Shown here: positions 12,201 through 24,432 of the stretch, one piece after another
Layout of the letters: each line of letters opens with the position of its first letter
Numbering within the stretch: position 1 is the first letter of the stretch
From: Kitagawia praeruptora
Lineage: Eukaryota > Streptophyta > Magnoliopsida > Apiales > Apiaceae
Assembly: GCA_037693485.1 (NCBI GenBank)
Contig: CM075351.1
Coordinates: 100,210,001-100,274,000, forward strand
Direction: 5' to 3'
DNA: 64,000 bases
Notes under the pieces: model-generated
Told to the model about the DNA's origin: nothing
Seen by the model: the letters and a program-made list of their open reading frames with translations, nothing else
Databases searched by the model: none
Program-made: the position numbers and the translations under genes

Positions 12201-14991
12201 CTGTCAACTTCCTCTTTGAGTGCCTCGGCTCGCTCACCACTTATGGGTCGTCTCTTTTGCCTTATTCCTTTTTTGCTTGGATCCAAGTTAAGCTTGTGGT
12301 ACATAACATTAGGATCAATTCCAATCATATCTTCATGAGACCAGGCAAATACGTCCAAATTGGCTTTCAAAAAACTGACGAGCCTCTCGCGAAGCCCTAG
12401 ATTAAGTTGCGATCCGACCTTCAGTACCTTGGATGGATCTTTGGCATCTACCAAGATAGAGACGGTATCCTCTGCGGCTCCGGCTCGTTCAACATGTTCT
12501 GGGATGCGAGGATCCAAATCAAGTTCAAATTCGCGAGCCGTGCTTGATTCTGCTTCATTCCTCCTTGCGACCCCATTTTGTTGTGAGACCGACATTGTTT
12601 CTGTAGCAGGGATCGCTCCCACATGTCCGTATTCATTTATTATTGTGGTTTCCTGAGTTATTCCATTGGGCAGGTCTACCAAGGTTGAAGTTTCCTTGCG
12701 AACCCACTTCCCTTTTCGGGCTCGCACTGCAGCTTGTTCTGGGCTCTCCTCATCGTCACTAGCTTCTTCAACGATCCCCTCTTGGAGAATTAGCATAGGC
12801 TGTGAAGCCTCTAACATGAGGGCCCCTGGGATCGGTTCCACCTGGATACCCAAACCTTCAAAGTAATCATCTGGAAGCTCCTCAATTGATATTATATTAC
12901 ATTCCATATTTCCTGGTACAGAGCCACCCCCCTTTTCTGCAGCCTTCAAAGCATTGTTATAACATTCACGAGATTCATGTTGGATTCCTTTCACACAACC
13001 AACACCATGCGGAGTGGGAAACTTCATAGAGAGGTGATAGATAGATGTCACCACCCTCATTTCTTTCAGGATGGGCCTTCCCACTATGGCATTGTAAGCA
13101 GATGGTTGATCTACTACCATGAAGTCAGCGATCTGTGTGGTGATGTAAGGCTCGTCCCCTAGAGTGATTGGGAGGCGAACAAGGCCTTTAACACTAACAG
13201 ATGCTCCAGTGAACCCATAAAGATGCCCCACCATGGGTATTAGATCCTTATCAACATATCTCATCCTCTTGTAGACATCGTATGTAAGAATATTCACAAC
13301 ACTCCCATTATCAACAAGGACCTATAGACATTCTGGGATCCAATGCGAACCTGAACCACAAGTGCATCAGAGTGGGGATGATGAACCCACTTAGCATCTT
13401 CCTCAGTGAACATAATGTTTGTGTCTTCGCCTTTAAACAACTTTGGAGGTCGCTCTTATAGATGATGCACATTAGTGAGGGGTCGCTCCCTGGCCTCACG
13501 TGCATATCTCTCTCTAGCTTTATTACTCTCCCCCCAATGTGGGGACCTCCAATGATTACATGTATACTTCCAGCTCGCTCTTCCCTGTCTTTGTGAGGCT
13601 CATCTTGTTTCTCATGGGGCACAACATGATACCCCACTCCTGATTTACCAGAATTCCCTTGGTGCTTTTTTGCCTCGCGAACCGCCCACTCAGTCAATTT
13701 TCCATCTCGAATCAACTGATCGACTTGCTGCTTAAGTTGCCAACAATTGTTAGTAGCATGCCCCGCCTGTTCATGGAAGGCACAATACTTGCTCGTGTCT
13801 GAAGTTCCTCTTGAACCCATGGGTGGGGGTCGCTTGAACATTCCTTTATCCACGTTGATAGCATAGATATGATCAATCGGGGTAACCAGAGGGACAAACT
13901 TATCTTCATTTCTTGCGAAACGATCTCTAGGAGGGGATCGCCTTAAGTACTCGCGTTCCCTCCTCTTCGGGCTAGGGCTTCGATCCCGTCTTCGCCTTGG
14001 ACTTTGAGAATCCCTCCTTTTCACTCCCCTACTCCTGCTTTCACTGCCGCTTTTTCCATCGTGCTTTTTGAGATCCGCCAGTGATTTCTCGACACGCTTA
14101 AAGGGCTCAGCGACCCTGTGCAACTCCGAAAGTGTACCAGGGGTTTGCTCTTGTAGTTTCTCCCAGAATTTAGTTCCTTCCCTTACCCCCGCGATAAGGA
14201 AATTCTTCACAGCCTCGTCATTAGCACCTCGCACACGAGGTACTTCAGCGTTGAACCTCTTGAAGTAGTCATGCAAAGTCTCTCCTTCCTTCTGCTTTAT
14301 ATTCGCCAGCGTGGACACAGGGGGTGCATAGAGCATTGAAGATTGAAATTGTTTAATAAAGATGTCCACGAACTGCTCCCAAGAATCTATGACAACTAGG
14401 GATCCCAGCTTCGAGAACCATTGCTGGGCACTTCCCCTTAGCGAAGCTGCGAACAGCCTACACCTTGCCAAATGTGATACTTGATACAATTCCATCTCAT
14501 TGTTGAAACGTATAACGAACTCGGCTGGATCAGTCTCCCCATTATAGGTCATGTCAGAGTGATGACCTCGAAACACTGCAGGCAATGGAGCAGTGCGAAT
14601 TTCATGAGTGAAGGGCGAGGAGGAACCCATATTGTTGAAAATCCCCTTCTCGTCGTTCATCGCATCCAATGCCTTTTTTAACTCTTCTAACTTATAATCC
14701 CCAATCCTGGCCTCTTTGTCTCCATCCTTCTTTCCTCCAGTACTTGCATGATGAGATTGAGTCTTTTTTGGGGCACTAGACTCTTCTTGGTCATTCCTGC
14801 GATCCTTATTTTTAGGGTCTTCCTCGCGATGTTGGGATCGTTCACGTTCTCGATTGAAAGGGGGTCTGTCCTCGCGATGTTGGGACCGCTCACACTCTCT
14901 GCGAGGAGAGGGGGGTCTGTCAATGCGACGATATGACCGCTCATGATCTTTTCGAGGAGATAAGGGTTGATGAGAACCCTTACTCTTATTT
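9251..14991 (-). pseudogene. Tat gag (C-terminal part) and pol polyprotein, broken
   Basis: This continues the gag begun at 27342 once the Athila-like insertion is removed; the junction is in frame. Order: Arg/Ser-rich segment, capsid-type gag domain (about 14550-14230), zinc-knuckle-like CAFHEQAGHATNNC (about 13790-13750), protease with VDNGSVV (about 13310), RT with MPFGL and YVDDML (about 11800), RNase H, archaeal-type RNase H (YVDGAS, NSTEYEA, SDSM, GADALAKL), then integrase with an HHCC finger and GID/SDNG/NGQTEA as the catalytic triad. The first RNase H reads RTSYPLR where an Asp is usual, so it may be a degenerate tether with the second one active. Lesions: one-base losses near 13457 and 13320, TAA at 10727-10729 inside the second RNase H, and TAG near 9914-9916 inside integrase. 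The polyprotein ends at HLRKYYQ before the stop at 9251. Confidence 0.88.
10261..10274 (-). other. Candidate central polypurine tract in integrase coding sequence
   Basis: The minus strand reads CTCGGGGGGTAGTT, identical over 14 bases to the 3' polypurine tract junction at 5450-5463. It encodes part of GNHSGGSSL in the integrase zinc-finger region. Central tracts inside integrase genes are known in Ty1 and lentiviruses; here it is inferred from identity only. Confidence 0.4.
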
Positions 14992-14996
14992 TTAGA
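14992..14996. repeat. Left target-site duplication of the Athila-like element (TTAGA)
   Basis: TTAGA directly precedes the 5' LTR and is repeated exactly at 26789-26793 after the 3' LTR. Removing the insertion and one copy restores a continuous gag frame in the host Tat element. Confidence 0.95.
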
Positions 14997-15159
14997 TGAT
15001 AAGTGGATTTTATATCCATTTATTATGCGCTAAATGGACCTAAATTGGTGGTTTATCCTTAAGTATGTTGTGTCTTTTAATTAGTTTTATGTTGTTTCAA
15101 GTCTTTGTAGTGCAAAACTCACAGCTTCAGGTATCCTGGCGATAAAAGGTTAAAAGACG

Positions 15160-15460
15160 GTGGATTTCTGGCTCAGATGGACTGGCTACGAGGAAAAGGA
15201 ATTATCATAAAGATGTTCTGAGTGATATATTCTTAAAGCAGGAATCCCGGTTGGAATTGTTGTATTTTTCTCCAAGCAAAAGGACTCCGATTTCGGACCC
15301 TCCATAGACCGTAACTTGCATCTGGACGAGCAATAAGGAAATAGAATTATCACAAAAATATGGAAAGTGACATATTCTTAAAGCAGGAATCCCGGTTGGA
15401 ATTGATATAATTTTTGTTAAGCAAAAGGAGTCCGATTTCCGGCCCTCAGAAGACCGCAGC
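15160..15460 (+). repeat. Imperfect direct duplication in the U3 of the Athila-like LTR
   Basis: Two units of about 145 bp share TTAAAGCAGGAATCCCGGTT, AAGCAAAAGGA-TCCGATTT and a CC-TC-AGACCG block. One is near 15185-15315, the other near 15330-15460. The pair sits upstream of the TATA box and could act as a duplicated enhancer. The same arrangement is in the 3' LTR (about 24596-24896). Confidence 0.75.
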
Positions 15461-15768
15461 TTAGGACTTAAGGATTTATTTATATTAATAAATATTTTAT
15501 TTAATTAGAAAATTATATTTATAAATATCTAATAATATTAGATATTTATTTTTATAATTTTTAAATTAAATTAATTATTTATTAATTAAAGATTATAAGC
15601 TGTGCGGGATAAAAAGCATTTCTACGGAGCTGATATTAAAAGTCAATTACCGCCAGTTGCGGAAAAGAATTCCAAATTGGCTTTGCAATTGTCTCTGGAG
15701 AGTTGTTAGAATTAGGCCGGTAGACTTTTTTTAAACATCTGACTTTGTATTAGGTGTGATGGATGTAT

Positions 15769-15776
15769 TATAAATA
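15769..15776 (+). promoter_or_regulatory. LTR TATA box of the Athila-like element
   Basis: TATAAATA followed by GG sits in mid-LTR, with the duplicated block upstream and non-coding R-U5 downstream. The same motif is at 25205-25212 in the 3' LTR. Transcription would start near 15800. Confidence 0.65.
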
Positions 15777-16458
15777 GGTGTAGGAAATCAATTGAAAAAA
15801 AAAACAGATTACCCAGGTATGAATTTCTTCAAACATTCTCTCTGAGCAAATCCTCCAAATCTTCCTGTATCTAAATTCAGCAGCTTCTTTCTATAAACAG
15901 ATCATTTTATACATTTTAATTCTCTGTAATTTTATTATATTTTATATACTTAAAAATTTTCTGCAAATCGTTTAATTTAAACACTTCGAATTTTTGTAAT
16001 TTTATTTTATTTTATACATTTTAAATTTTTGTAAAATTAGTATAAATTTATATTTTGGTTAAAGAATTAAGGAAATTATTAGTATGGTCTTGTTTTATTC
16101 GGAAGAAACTAAATTATTACAACTTACAAGACATAGCAACAGACCCAGAAGGAGGAAGTGGCCACACACGCGTAGGAATTTAGCTAGCCATACTGGCGCG
16201 TGGTTGTCACGCGCGGAAGGGGGAGAGTAGGCGCGTGGTCTTCACGCACGGTCCAGGGGAGAGGCTACCGACAGTTTCTTGCAGGTCATACAACACAGCA
16301 ATATTGAGTGTAGTGCTTTTTGGTTGCTTTTTGTCCGAGTCTCGAATTAAATTAGCTGGCCACTTGGAGTGCTCCTCTGTTTCAACAATTTATTCGGTTC
16401 TATTTCTAAACTCTGGTAATTTCATATTTAATTTCTCGCAATTTTTAATTTAGTTATT

Positions 16459-16468
16459 ATTTTTATTA

Positions 16469-16527
<59 letters not shown>
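16459..16527 (+). repeat. ATT microsatellite in the Athila-like LTR
   Basis: A long run of ATT triplets. The matching run in the 3' LTR (about 25897-25955) is three triplets shorter, the main length difference between the two LTRs. Confidence 0.9.
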
Positions 16528-16528
<1 letters not shown>

Positions 16529-17366
16529 GGTTCTAATTCTTTTATTTTTAATTTTTCGTAATTTCTTAATTAAATTATAAAATTTTCTACCATGATTTTA
16601 TTTAATTCCATAAAGTTGCCTAGTTTAATTATGAACTAAACACTTTCATGGGGTTCTAATGTAATGAATTGTTAATGCTCATGTTAATTTGATAGATAAT
16701 TTGTGTTTACAATTTCTATATAAGATTGCCTTGCATGGTTGTTTTAATTGAATATAGGTGAATAGCTAACATCTATTGTGCCAAATCTCTAATGATTGCG
16801 AAAGTGGATTTAGAAATTTAGGGTTTGCCATGCTAGCATAGGTATGTCGGCTTCTCCGCATTTTGGAGTATAGATTCGAACGAACATTATTCCCCTATGT
16901 AGTTAATTGCGGAACTTGTGATTAAATCGATTGTATCACCCATTCACATAGACATATAGTGTATTGGATATAATTGATGCCCTTATAACTTCTATCTCTT
17001 TTGTGGATGTTTATTTCGAATGGTGTGAGTTAATTGAAAGATGGCTCATATTAGTGTCGTGTTCCCGCTAGCATTCTTAACAATTGTAACACATTAATTC
17101 TTGATAGTTAATAGAGCTAAAACATTCATGAAATTAGAACCCCATGCCTTTATCATATTATTTTAAACAAATTAGCCGTTACTTCATTAGTTAATTGTTA
17201 TCTGCAATTAAACCATTTTAGTTCGTTCAAGCTTCTATAATTAACCAAACATTGTTGAATAGACATATTTACTAAAATAACCGAGTCTTCGTGGGAACGA
17301 TCCTTATTTCCCTATATTGCTTTTGGACTGCGTACACTTGCGTAGAGAAAATAGCGAACAAGTTTT

Positions 17367-17384
17367 TGGCGCCGCTGCCGGGGA
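17367..17384 (+). other. Primer binding site, tRNA-Asp type
   Basis: TGGCGCCGCTGCCGGGGA lies 6 bp after the 5' LTR. Apart from one base in the middle it matches the complement of the 3' end of plant tRNA-Asp, the primer known for Athila. Confidence 0.8.
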
Positions 17385-17562
17385 CTCGGTGTTATTTTTG
17401 TTTATGTGTTTTACTACAATAGAAGTTAATTTGTTTGACTTGAACATTTTATCTTATATTTTTGTGAAGTGATTATTTGTAGCAGATACTTGGATTTTTA
17501 TTCTAACACGTTCTAAAGCATTAAAAGCCAAACAAGTACTTGAACTAGCAAATATTCACAAG

Positions 17563-20500
17563 ATGGACGGAGAAGGCGAAGTAGTTGCACCTGCAGCAGC
17601 AAGGGCTTTAATGGACTACTCGCAACCGAAGATTGATGACATTCAGTCAAGTATCATTCGTCCAGCAATTGCGGCTCCTACATTTGAAATTAAATCTAGC
17701 ACTATTCAGATGGTGCTGAATCAAGTACAGTACGGAGGAACTGCAACGGAAGATCCTAACTTACACATCAGGAACTTCATAGAAATATGCGACACATTCA
17801 GATTCAACAATGTGTCAGATGATGCTGTGAAGTTGAGACTCTTCCCGTTTTCATTAAGGGACAAGGCCAAGAGTTGGTTACACTCTCTGCCACCGGGATC
17901 TATCACCACTTGGGCTGATCTAGCTCAAAAGTTTCTTAGCAAATTCTTCCCCATGGCAAAAACTGCAGCTATAAGGAATGCTATCACGCAATTTTCTCAA
18001 CAGTCTGGTGAATCTTTATGTGAAGCGTGGGAAAGATACAAGGAAATGCTTCGGCAATGCCCTCATCATGGCATGCCAAATTGGATGATCATAAATTGTT
18101 TCTATAATGGGCTAGGAATGCAATCAAGGCCAATGGTAGATGCAGCTTCAGGGGGAGCACTATAGGCTAAAAGTTACGAGGAGGCCTACGATCTTATCGA
18201 GATGATGGCAGCTAATGAATATCAAAACCCAACTCAGAGAATGCCACAACAGAAGGTAGCAGGAATTCTTAATATCGACAAAGCCACTTCCTTAGCAGCT
18301 CAGCTAGAGGCTTTGAAATTGAAAGTAGACTCTTTGACAGCACAAGGATTTCATCAAATTGCTAGTGTTTGTGAGTTGTGTGCGGGCGCACATGAATCAA
18401 ACCAATGTGCCATCTCAAACGAGTCGGTTCAGTTCGTAAGCAATTTCCAGAGACAGCAACAGCCAGCTCCAAATTCCTACCATCCGAACAACCGAAATCA
18501 TCCAAATTTCAGTTGGAGCAATAATCAAGGAGGAGCACAACAATCACATCAGCCCTACCAACAATCTAATCATCAGCCATTTGGAGCTAAGCAGTATAAT
18601 CCATCTGGATTCCAGCAACAACAGGGGCAACATTTTCAACAACCATATGCTCCTAGACAATTTCAGCCCCCAGGTTTTCAACAACAACAATCTTATGGAA
18701 ATTCTGGACAATCTTCGGATGAAAAGACTGAATTAGAGGAGTTGAGGTTGGGCCAAAAAAGCCAAGCGGCTTCCATTAAAAATCTGGAAACTCAATTGAG
18801 TCAACTCGCTAGTTTCATGATGAGCCGACCACAAGGAACACTCCCCAGTGACACTGAACTTAATCCTGGGAGAAAGGATAATCACGAGCACATCAAAGCA
18901 ATTACCCTCAGATCAGGAAGAATCATGGAGGATGCTGAGCTAAAAGATACAGAAAAAATTCTGCCAGACAAAGGAACAGAAAAAGCAGATTTGGGAGACA
19001 CAAAGGACATGGGCAATATATCAGAATCAAAGGAGGAGATTAAAGAAAATATGCCAACTCCTAAACAAGCTGTCCTCGAGCAAAAAGGAGTAAAAGAGCA
19101 AGTCTACCCACCTCCACCATTTCCTCGACGAGTGCAAAAACAGAAATTAGACAAGCAGTTTGGCAAATTTCTTGAAGTCTTTAAAAAGTTACATATCAAC
19201 ATTCCATTTGCTGAAGCTCTCGAACAAATGCCAAGCTATGCTAAATTCATGAAAGGCATTCTCTCGAGGAAATTAAAACTTGAAGACTTAGAGACCGTTG
19301 CTTTGACGGAAGAATGTAGTGCGGTATTGCAGCAAAAGTTGCCGCCTAAGCTGAAAGATCCAGGGAGTTTTACAATACCATGCACCATTGGGATATTATC
19401 TTTCGACAAATGTTTATGTGATCTGGGAGCAAGTATCAATCTTATGCCATACTCGGTTTTCTTGCAGCTTGGTCTTCCTGAACCAAAACCGACAAGTATG
19501 TCCCTTCAGTTGGCTGATCGATCTATCACCTATCCTAGGGGAGTTGTTGAAGATGTGTTGGTGAAAGTAGACAAACTCATCTTTCCTGCTGATTTTGTCA
19601 TTCTTGATTTCGAAGAGGACAAGAAGATTCCTATCATTCTTGGTAGGCCATTTTTAGCAACAGGACAAACATTGATTGATGTCCAAAAGGGGGAACTGAC
19701 GATGAAGGTGCACGATCAAATTGTCACCTTCAATGTTTTCACAGCTATGAAATTCCCAACAGAAGAAGAGCAGTGTCTGAAGATAGACTTGATTGAGTCT
19801 ACGGTGCAAGAAAAGTTAGGGCACACGCTCATGAATGATACTTTGGAAAAGGCCCTCAGTGGGGAGTATTCATTAGATGAAGATGACATTGATGAACAAT
19901 TGCAATATCTGGATGCTTTGCCGTGGCAAAGAAAATTTGAAAGACCAGTTGAATCGCTGGGACTGCCAGAATTAAAAGGACCACATCAGCAATTAAAGCC
20001 GTCTATCGAAGAAGCTCCAACTCTAGAGCTCAAGCCACTACCGGATCACTTACGGTATGCTTCCCTTGGTGAAAAATCCACTTTACCTGTGATTATTGCC
20101 GCTAACCTTTCAGACTCCGAGGAAGACAAGCTCTTGAGAGTTCTTCGAGAATTCAAATCAGCCATTGGTTGGTCTGTTGCGGATCTAAAAGGAATCAGTC
20201 CCGCATATTGTCAACATAAAATTCCATTGGAAGAAGGGAGTAAACCAACAGTAGAACACCAAAGGCGGTTAAATCCTATCATGAAAGAAGTGGTAAAGAA
20301 AGAAATTCTCAAGTGGCTAGATGCTGGTATCATCTATCCCATTTCAGACAGTTCATGGGTAAGTCCAGTGCAATGGGTGCCTAAGAAAGGAGGCATGACA
20401 GTAGTTGCCAATGAAAAGAATGAGCTCATTCCGACTCGTACAGTTACAGGGTGGAGAATTTGCATGGACTATAGAAAGCTGAACAAAGCTACAAGGAAGG

Positions 20501-22921
20501 ATCACTTTCCCCTTCCATTCATTGATCAAATGCTAGATAGGTTGGCTGGGCATGAATTCTATTGCTTGCTGGATGGTTATTCAGGATATAATCAGATTGG
20601 TATTACTCCAGAAGATCAGGAGAAGACAACTTTCACATGTCCTTTTTGCACTTTTGCGTTCCGACGCGTTCCTTTCAGACTTTGTGGTGCACCTGCTACT
20701 TTTCAGAGGTGTATGATGGCAATTTTTTCGGATATGATTGGTATCAATGTGGAAGTATTCATGGATGATTTCTCAGTCTTTGGGAAATCATTTGATGAAT
20801 GCCTCAGAAATCTAGGCAGTGCTGAAACGATGTGTTGAGACTAATCTAGTACTCAACTGGGAAAAATGTCACTTTATGGTAAAGGAAGGCATCATTCTTG
20901 GGCACAAGGTATCTGGTAAGGGGCTGGAAGTGGATAAGGCTAAGTTGGAGACAATTGGAAATCTCCCTCCAGCAATTTCAGTTAAAGGAATTCGCAGTTT
21001 TCTTGGTCATGCGGGTTTTTATCGGCGATTCATCCAAGATTTTTCGAAAATATCTAAACCTTTGTGCAATCTGTTAGAAAAGGATATTCCTTTTAAATTT
21101 GGTGAAGATTGTTTGGAGGCATTCAAGCTCTTAAAGAAGAAATTGACAACTGCGCCCATTATCACTGCACCTGATTGGAGTGAACCTTTTGAATTAATGT
21201 GTGATGCAAGTGACTATGCAGTGGGAGCTGTTCTTGGTCAACGGAAGAATAAGGTGTTTCAAGTGATTTACTATGCTAGCAGAACTCTCAATGATACACA
21301 ACTGAATTACACTACTACAGAAAAGGAACTCTTAGCTATTGTATATAGCTTCGAGAAATTCAGATCGTATTTGCTCGGAACTAAGGTAGTGGTGTTTACA
21401 GATCATGCAGCCATTCGATACCTAATGTCGAAGAAAGATGCTAAGCCACGGTTGATTCGTTGGATTCTGTTGCTTCAAGAATTTGACTTGGAAATCAAGG
21501 ATAGAAAGGGTACTGAGAACCAGGTGGCTGATCACTTGTCTCGGTTAGAGGAACACGGTAACTCAGCGGATAAAACTCTCATCAACGAATTTTTTCCTGA
21601 CGAGCAACTTTTTGGGGTGAACAATGAAGAACCATGGTTTGCAGACATTATGAACTATCTTGTAAGCAATGTCATCCCGTCGGAATTTTCTTATGCCCAA
21701 AGAAAGAAGTTTCTTCATGATGTAAAATGGTACCGATGGGATGAACCCTTCTTATTCAGACAGGGAGCTGATCAGGTGATTCGGAGGTGCATTCCGTTTA
21801 GTGAGGTTGAAGGTATTTTGCATGACTACCATTCTACCACTTACGAAGGTCATTATGCTGGAGAGAAGACAGCCACTCGAGTACTTCAGGCTGGGTTTTA
21901 TTGGCCAACACTGTTTAAAGATGCGCATCAGTTTGTGTTGAGATGCGATAGATGTCAAAGAATTGGTAATATCTCTAGGAGGAATGAGATGCCTCTGAAT
22001 ATGCTGTTGGAAGTGGAGATTTTTGATGTGTGGGGGATCGATTTCATGGGTCCTTTTGTTTCTTCATGCAATAATCAGTACATCTTGCTAGCGGTGGACT
22101 ATGTTTCTAAATGGGTCGAGGTGAAGGCTTTACCGACCAATGACGCTAAAGTGGTGCTGAATTTTCTGAATAAGCAAGTTTTCACACATTTCGGAACTCC
22201 AAGGGTAATTATCAGTGACGAAGGATCACACTTCTGCAACCGCAAGTTCACAGCATTGATGGCAAGGTACAACATAAATCATCGAATTGCTACGGCCTAT
22301 CACCCTCAAACGAATGGCCAAGCAGAGGTTTCCAACAGAGAGATAAAACGGATCCTAGAGAAGGTCGTGAATCCTTCAAGGAAGGATTGGTCACTAAAAC
22401 TTGATGAAGCTGTTTGGGCTTATAGAACAGCTTACAAAACACCTTTGGGCACGTCACCTTTTCAGCTAGTATATGGCAAGGCTTGTCATCTGCCTGCCGA
22501 ACTAGAACACAAAGCCTATTGGGCGCTGAAGAAGTTGAACTTTGACTTAGCAGCAGCAGGTGAGAAAAGAATGCTTCAGATTAATGAACTGGATGAGTTT
22601 CGGCTACAGGCTTAAGAAAATCACAAGTTATACATGGAAAAGGTCAAGAGATGGCATGACAGACGTTTGGTGCAAAAGTCTTTTGTACCAGGGCAGTTAG
22701 TTTTGCTTTTCAACTCTCGTCTCAGACTTTTTCCAGGGAAACTTAAGTCAAGGTGGTCAGGTCCATTCACGGTTAAAACAGTGTTTCCACATGGTGCAGT
22801 GGAAATTTTTGATAAAACACCGGAAGCGGCTTTCAAAGTAAATGGACAGAGGTTGAAGCCATATTTTGGTGAACATGTGAATCGCGAAGCGGAAACCGCG
22901 GTTCTTAGCACTACCAATTGA
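17563..22921 (+). pseudogene. Athila-like gag-pol polyprotein, broken by two stops and a frameshift
   Basis: Gag starts MDGEGEVVAPAAARALMDY and has the capsid-type domain typical of Athila (NFIEICDTFRFN, LRLFPFSLRDKAKSWL). Then come a Gln-rich linker, protease (DLGASINLMP, about 19420), RT (LLDGYSGYNQI, FMDDFSVFG, about 20560-20790), RNase H (CDASDYAVGAVLG, FTDHAAIRYL), integrase (HHCC finger ending CDRCQRIGN, then GIDFMG, SDEGSHF, NGQAEVSNRE) and a C-terminal tail with FVPGQLVLL. Lesions: TAG at 18163-18165 in gag, loss of one base near 20815 just after the RT active site, and TAA at 22613-22615 near the C-terminus. The RT motif normally PFGL reads PFRL. This copy could not make its own polymerase despite near-identical LTRs. 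Confidence 0.93.
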
Positions 22922-24432
22922 AGTGCGAAGGTGAAGTCAAGCTAGCAATAATAAACAAGCGCTTCGTGGGAGGCAACCCATGTGTTTCGGTGTTTTCAGG
23001 TATGTTCTCTACTATCCCTTGTTTTTACTTCCATTCAATGCGGACATTGAATATTATAAGTTTGGGGGTGATTTGGGGGATAAGTAGTATGTATATGTGT
23101 TAGTAGTTTTTGTGAGTCATTGTGTTCATGTAGGATATCATGTTGTGCATATTAGTAGTAATTCATGCATATTTGTTCGTATTATCTATGTTGTTTCATT
23201 TAGGACATTCTGTTATTGTTTGTTTGTTTTACCATGCGAGTCATATTAGTTGCATTTTCATGGCATGCATTTTTTATGATCCCTTAGGACGAGCTGATTC
23301 TGATTGATAGGTGGATGTTGATTTGGGTGTGATGATGATGAGTAGAGGGCTGATTTATAGTTCCTAAGGAATTGACGTGCATGTTATGGGAACAAAATTT
23401 TTACACAGTCTCATTGGGGTGCTTTTGGGCTAGGTTAGGGTCATGCCTGTTGGATGTTTTGAGATTTAATCACTTGTTTATTCTTAGAATTAGCGTTATT
23501 CCTTTGATAGCGTAGGAACACTAAAATCTAAGTTTGGGGGAAAACAGGAATTTCATGCTAAGTGGTAATAATTGTCAATAAAGGCTAGTAGCCGACTCAT
23601 ATTTATATGAGTAGTCTAGGGTTGGAAATGAGAAAGGCTCATTCCAGATTGCGAAAAAAAAAAAAAAAAAAGAGTCAGAAGTCCAATTGATTATATGCAA
23701 AATTAACCAGAGTGAGCTCTTTAATACTCGAGTAATTAAGTCTGAGGGGACTTAGTCCTAGTAGCCTAAAGCCTTTGTGGTTTGGGATTGCTGGCCTAAC
23801 ACTCGCTACATGGGTATTATTGTATAAGCCTTTTGGGGTCTCATTCATTGCACGGTTAAATAAGCATGTGTATTGTATATGTAGTGTCGTAGTATAGTAA
23901 TAAAGCATGAGTTTCAGTCTACCTTGGATAAGGGTGGAGATGTTCCTAGGTTATGAAGTGTTTACAGTTTATTCTAGTTATAAACCTGTGATTGTCTTGA
24001 CGGAAAGCATGTTTGGTTTTTGACCTAGTTTTGGGAGTATTTCTGATGAGCATTGCACACACGCACGTTTCTGTTCATGTATTTGTTAGTATACGGGGAC
24101 TTAGTCGAGCTCTATTTGGATTTAGTTGCATTCTTTGAGGTATTTGCTTGCTAGTTGGTTTTGGTTAGTTTAAAGGGGATCCTTGCATTTTTCAAGTAGT
24201 TGCATACATATAGTTAGTTGCATGTTAGTTGCATTATAGGATGGATTTTGTGGGTACATTCGCTATAGGCCCTCACGAGACCTCACTCGTCCACTGGAGC
24301 TACCTAGGGGTTTAAAGGGCTTGTTGCATATGCCAAATGCAACCGTGATCACCTACGGAAGTGGTACTAGTTAGTTGTATATAGTTATATTGTTTATGCT
24401 TGGGGACAAGCATCAGTTTAAGTTTGGGGGTG
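22922..24432 (+). other. Non-coding 3' region of the Athila-like element
   Basis: No env-like ORF is seen; some Athila members carry one here. The 12-mer TAAGTTTGGGGG occurs three times, at 23057-23068, 23529-23540 and 24419-24430, the last being the functional polypurine tract. An 18-base A run lies near 23655. GTTAGTTGCAT-type short repeats lie near 24170-24235. Confidence 0.75.
24419..24432 (+). other. Polypurine tract of the Athila-like element
   Basis: TAAGTTTGGGGGTG directly precedes the 3' LTR start TGATAAGTGG. Two further copies of its core lie upstream in the same non-coding region. Confidence 0.85.

Larger units (their letters stand above)
14997..17360 (+). mobile_element. 5' LTR of the Athila-like element
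   Basis: The LTR is 2364 bp, starting TGATAAGTGGATTTTATATCC and ending AAAATAGCGAACA. It holds an imperfect direct duplication (15160-15460), an AT-rich tract with a 13-bp-arm hairpin (15521-15549), a TATA box (15769-15776) and an ATT microsatellite (16459-16527). The 3' copy starts and ends identically. Confidence 0.95.

Noticed and set aside
14687..15019. A 110-codon minus-strand frame with repeated GPNIARTDP-type units
   Set aside because: It is an out-of-frame reading of the Arg/Ser-rich Tat gag segment and runs into the inserted Athila-like LTR.
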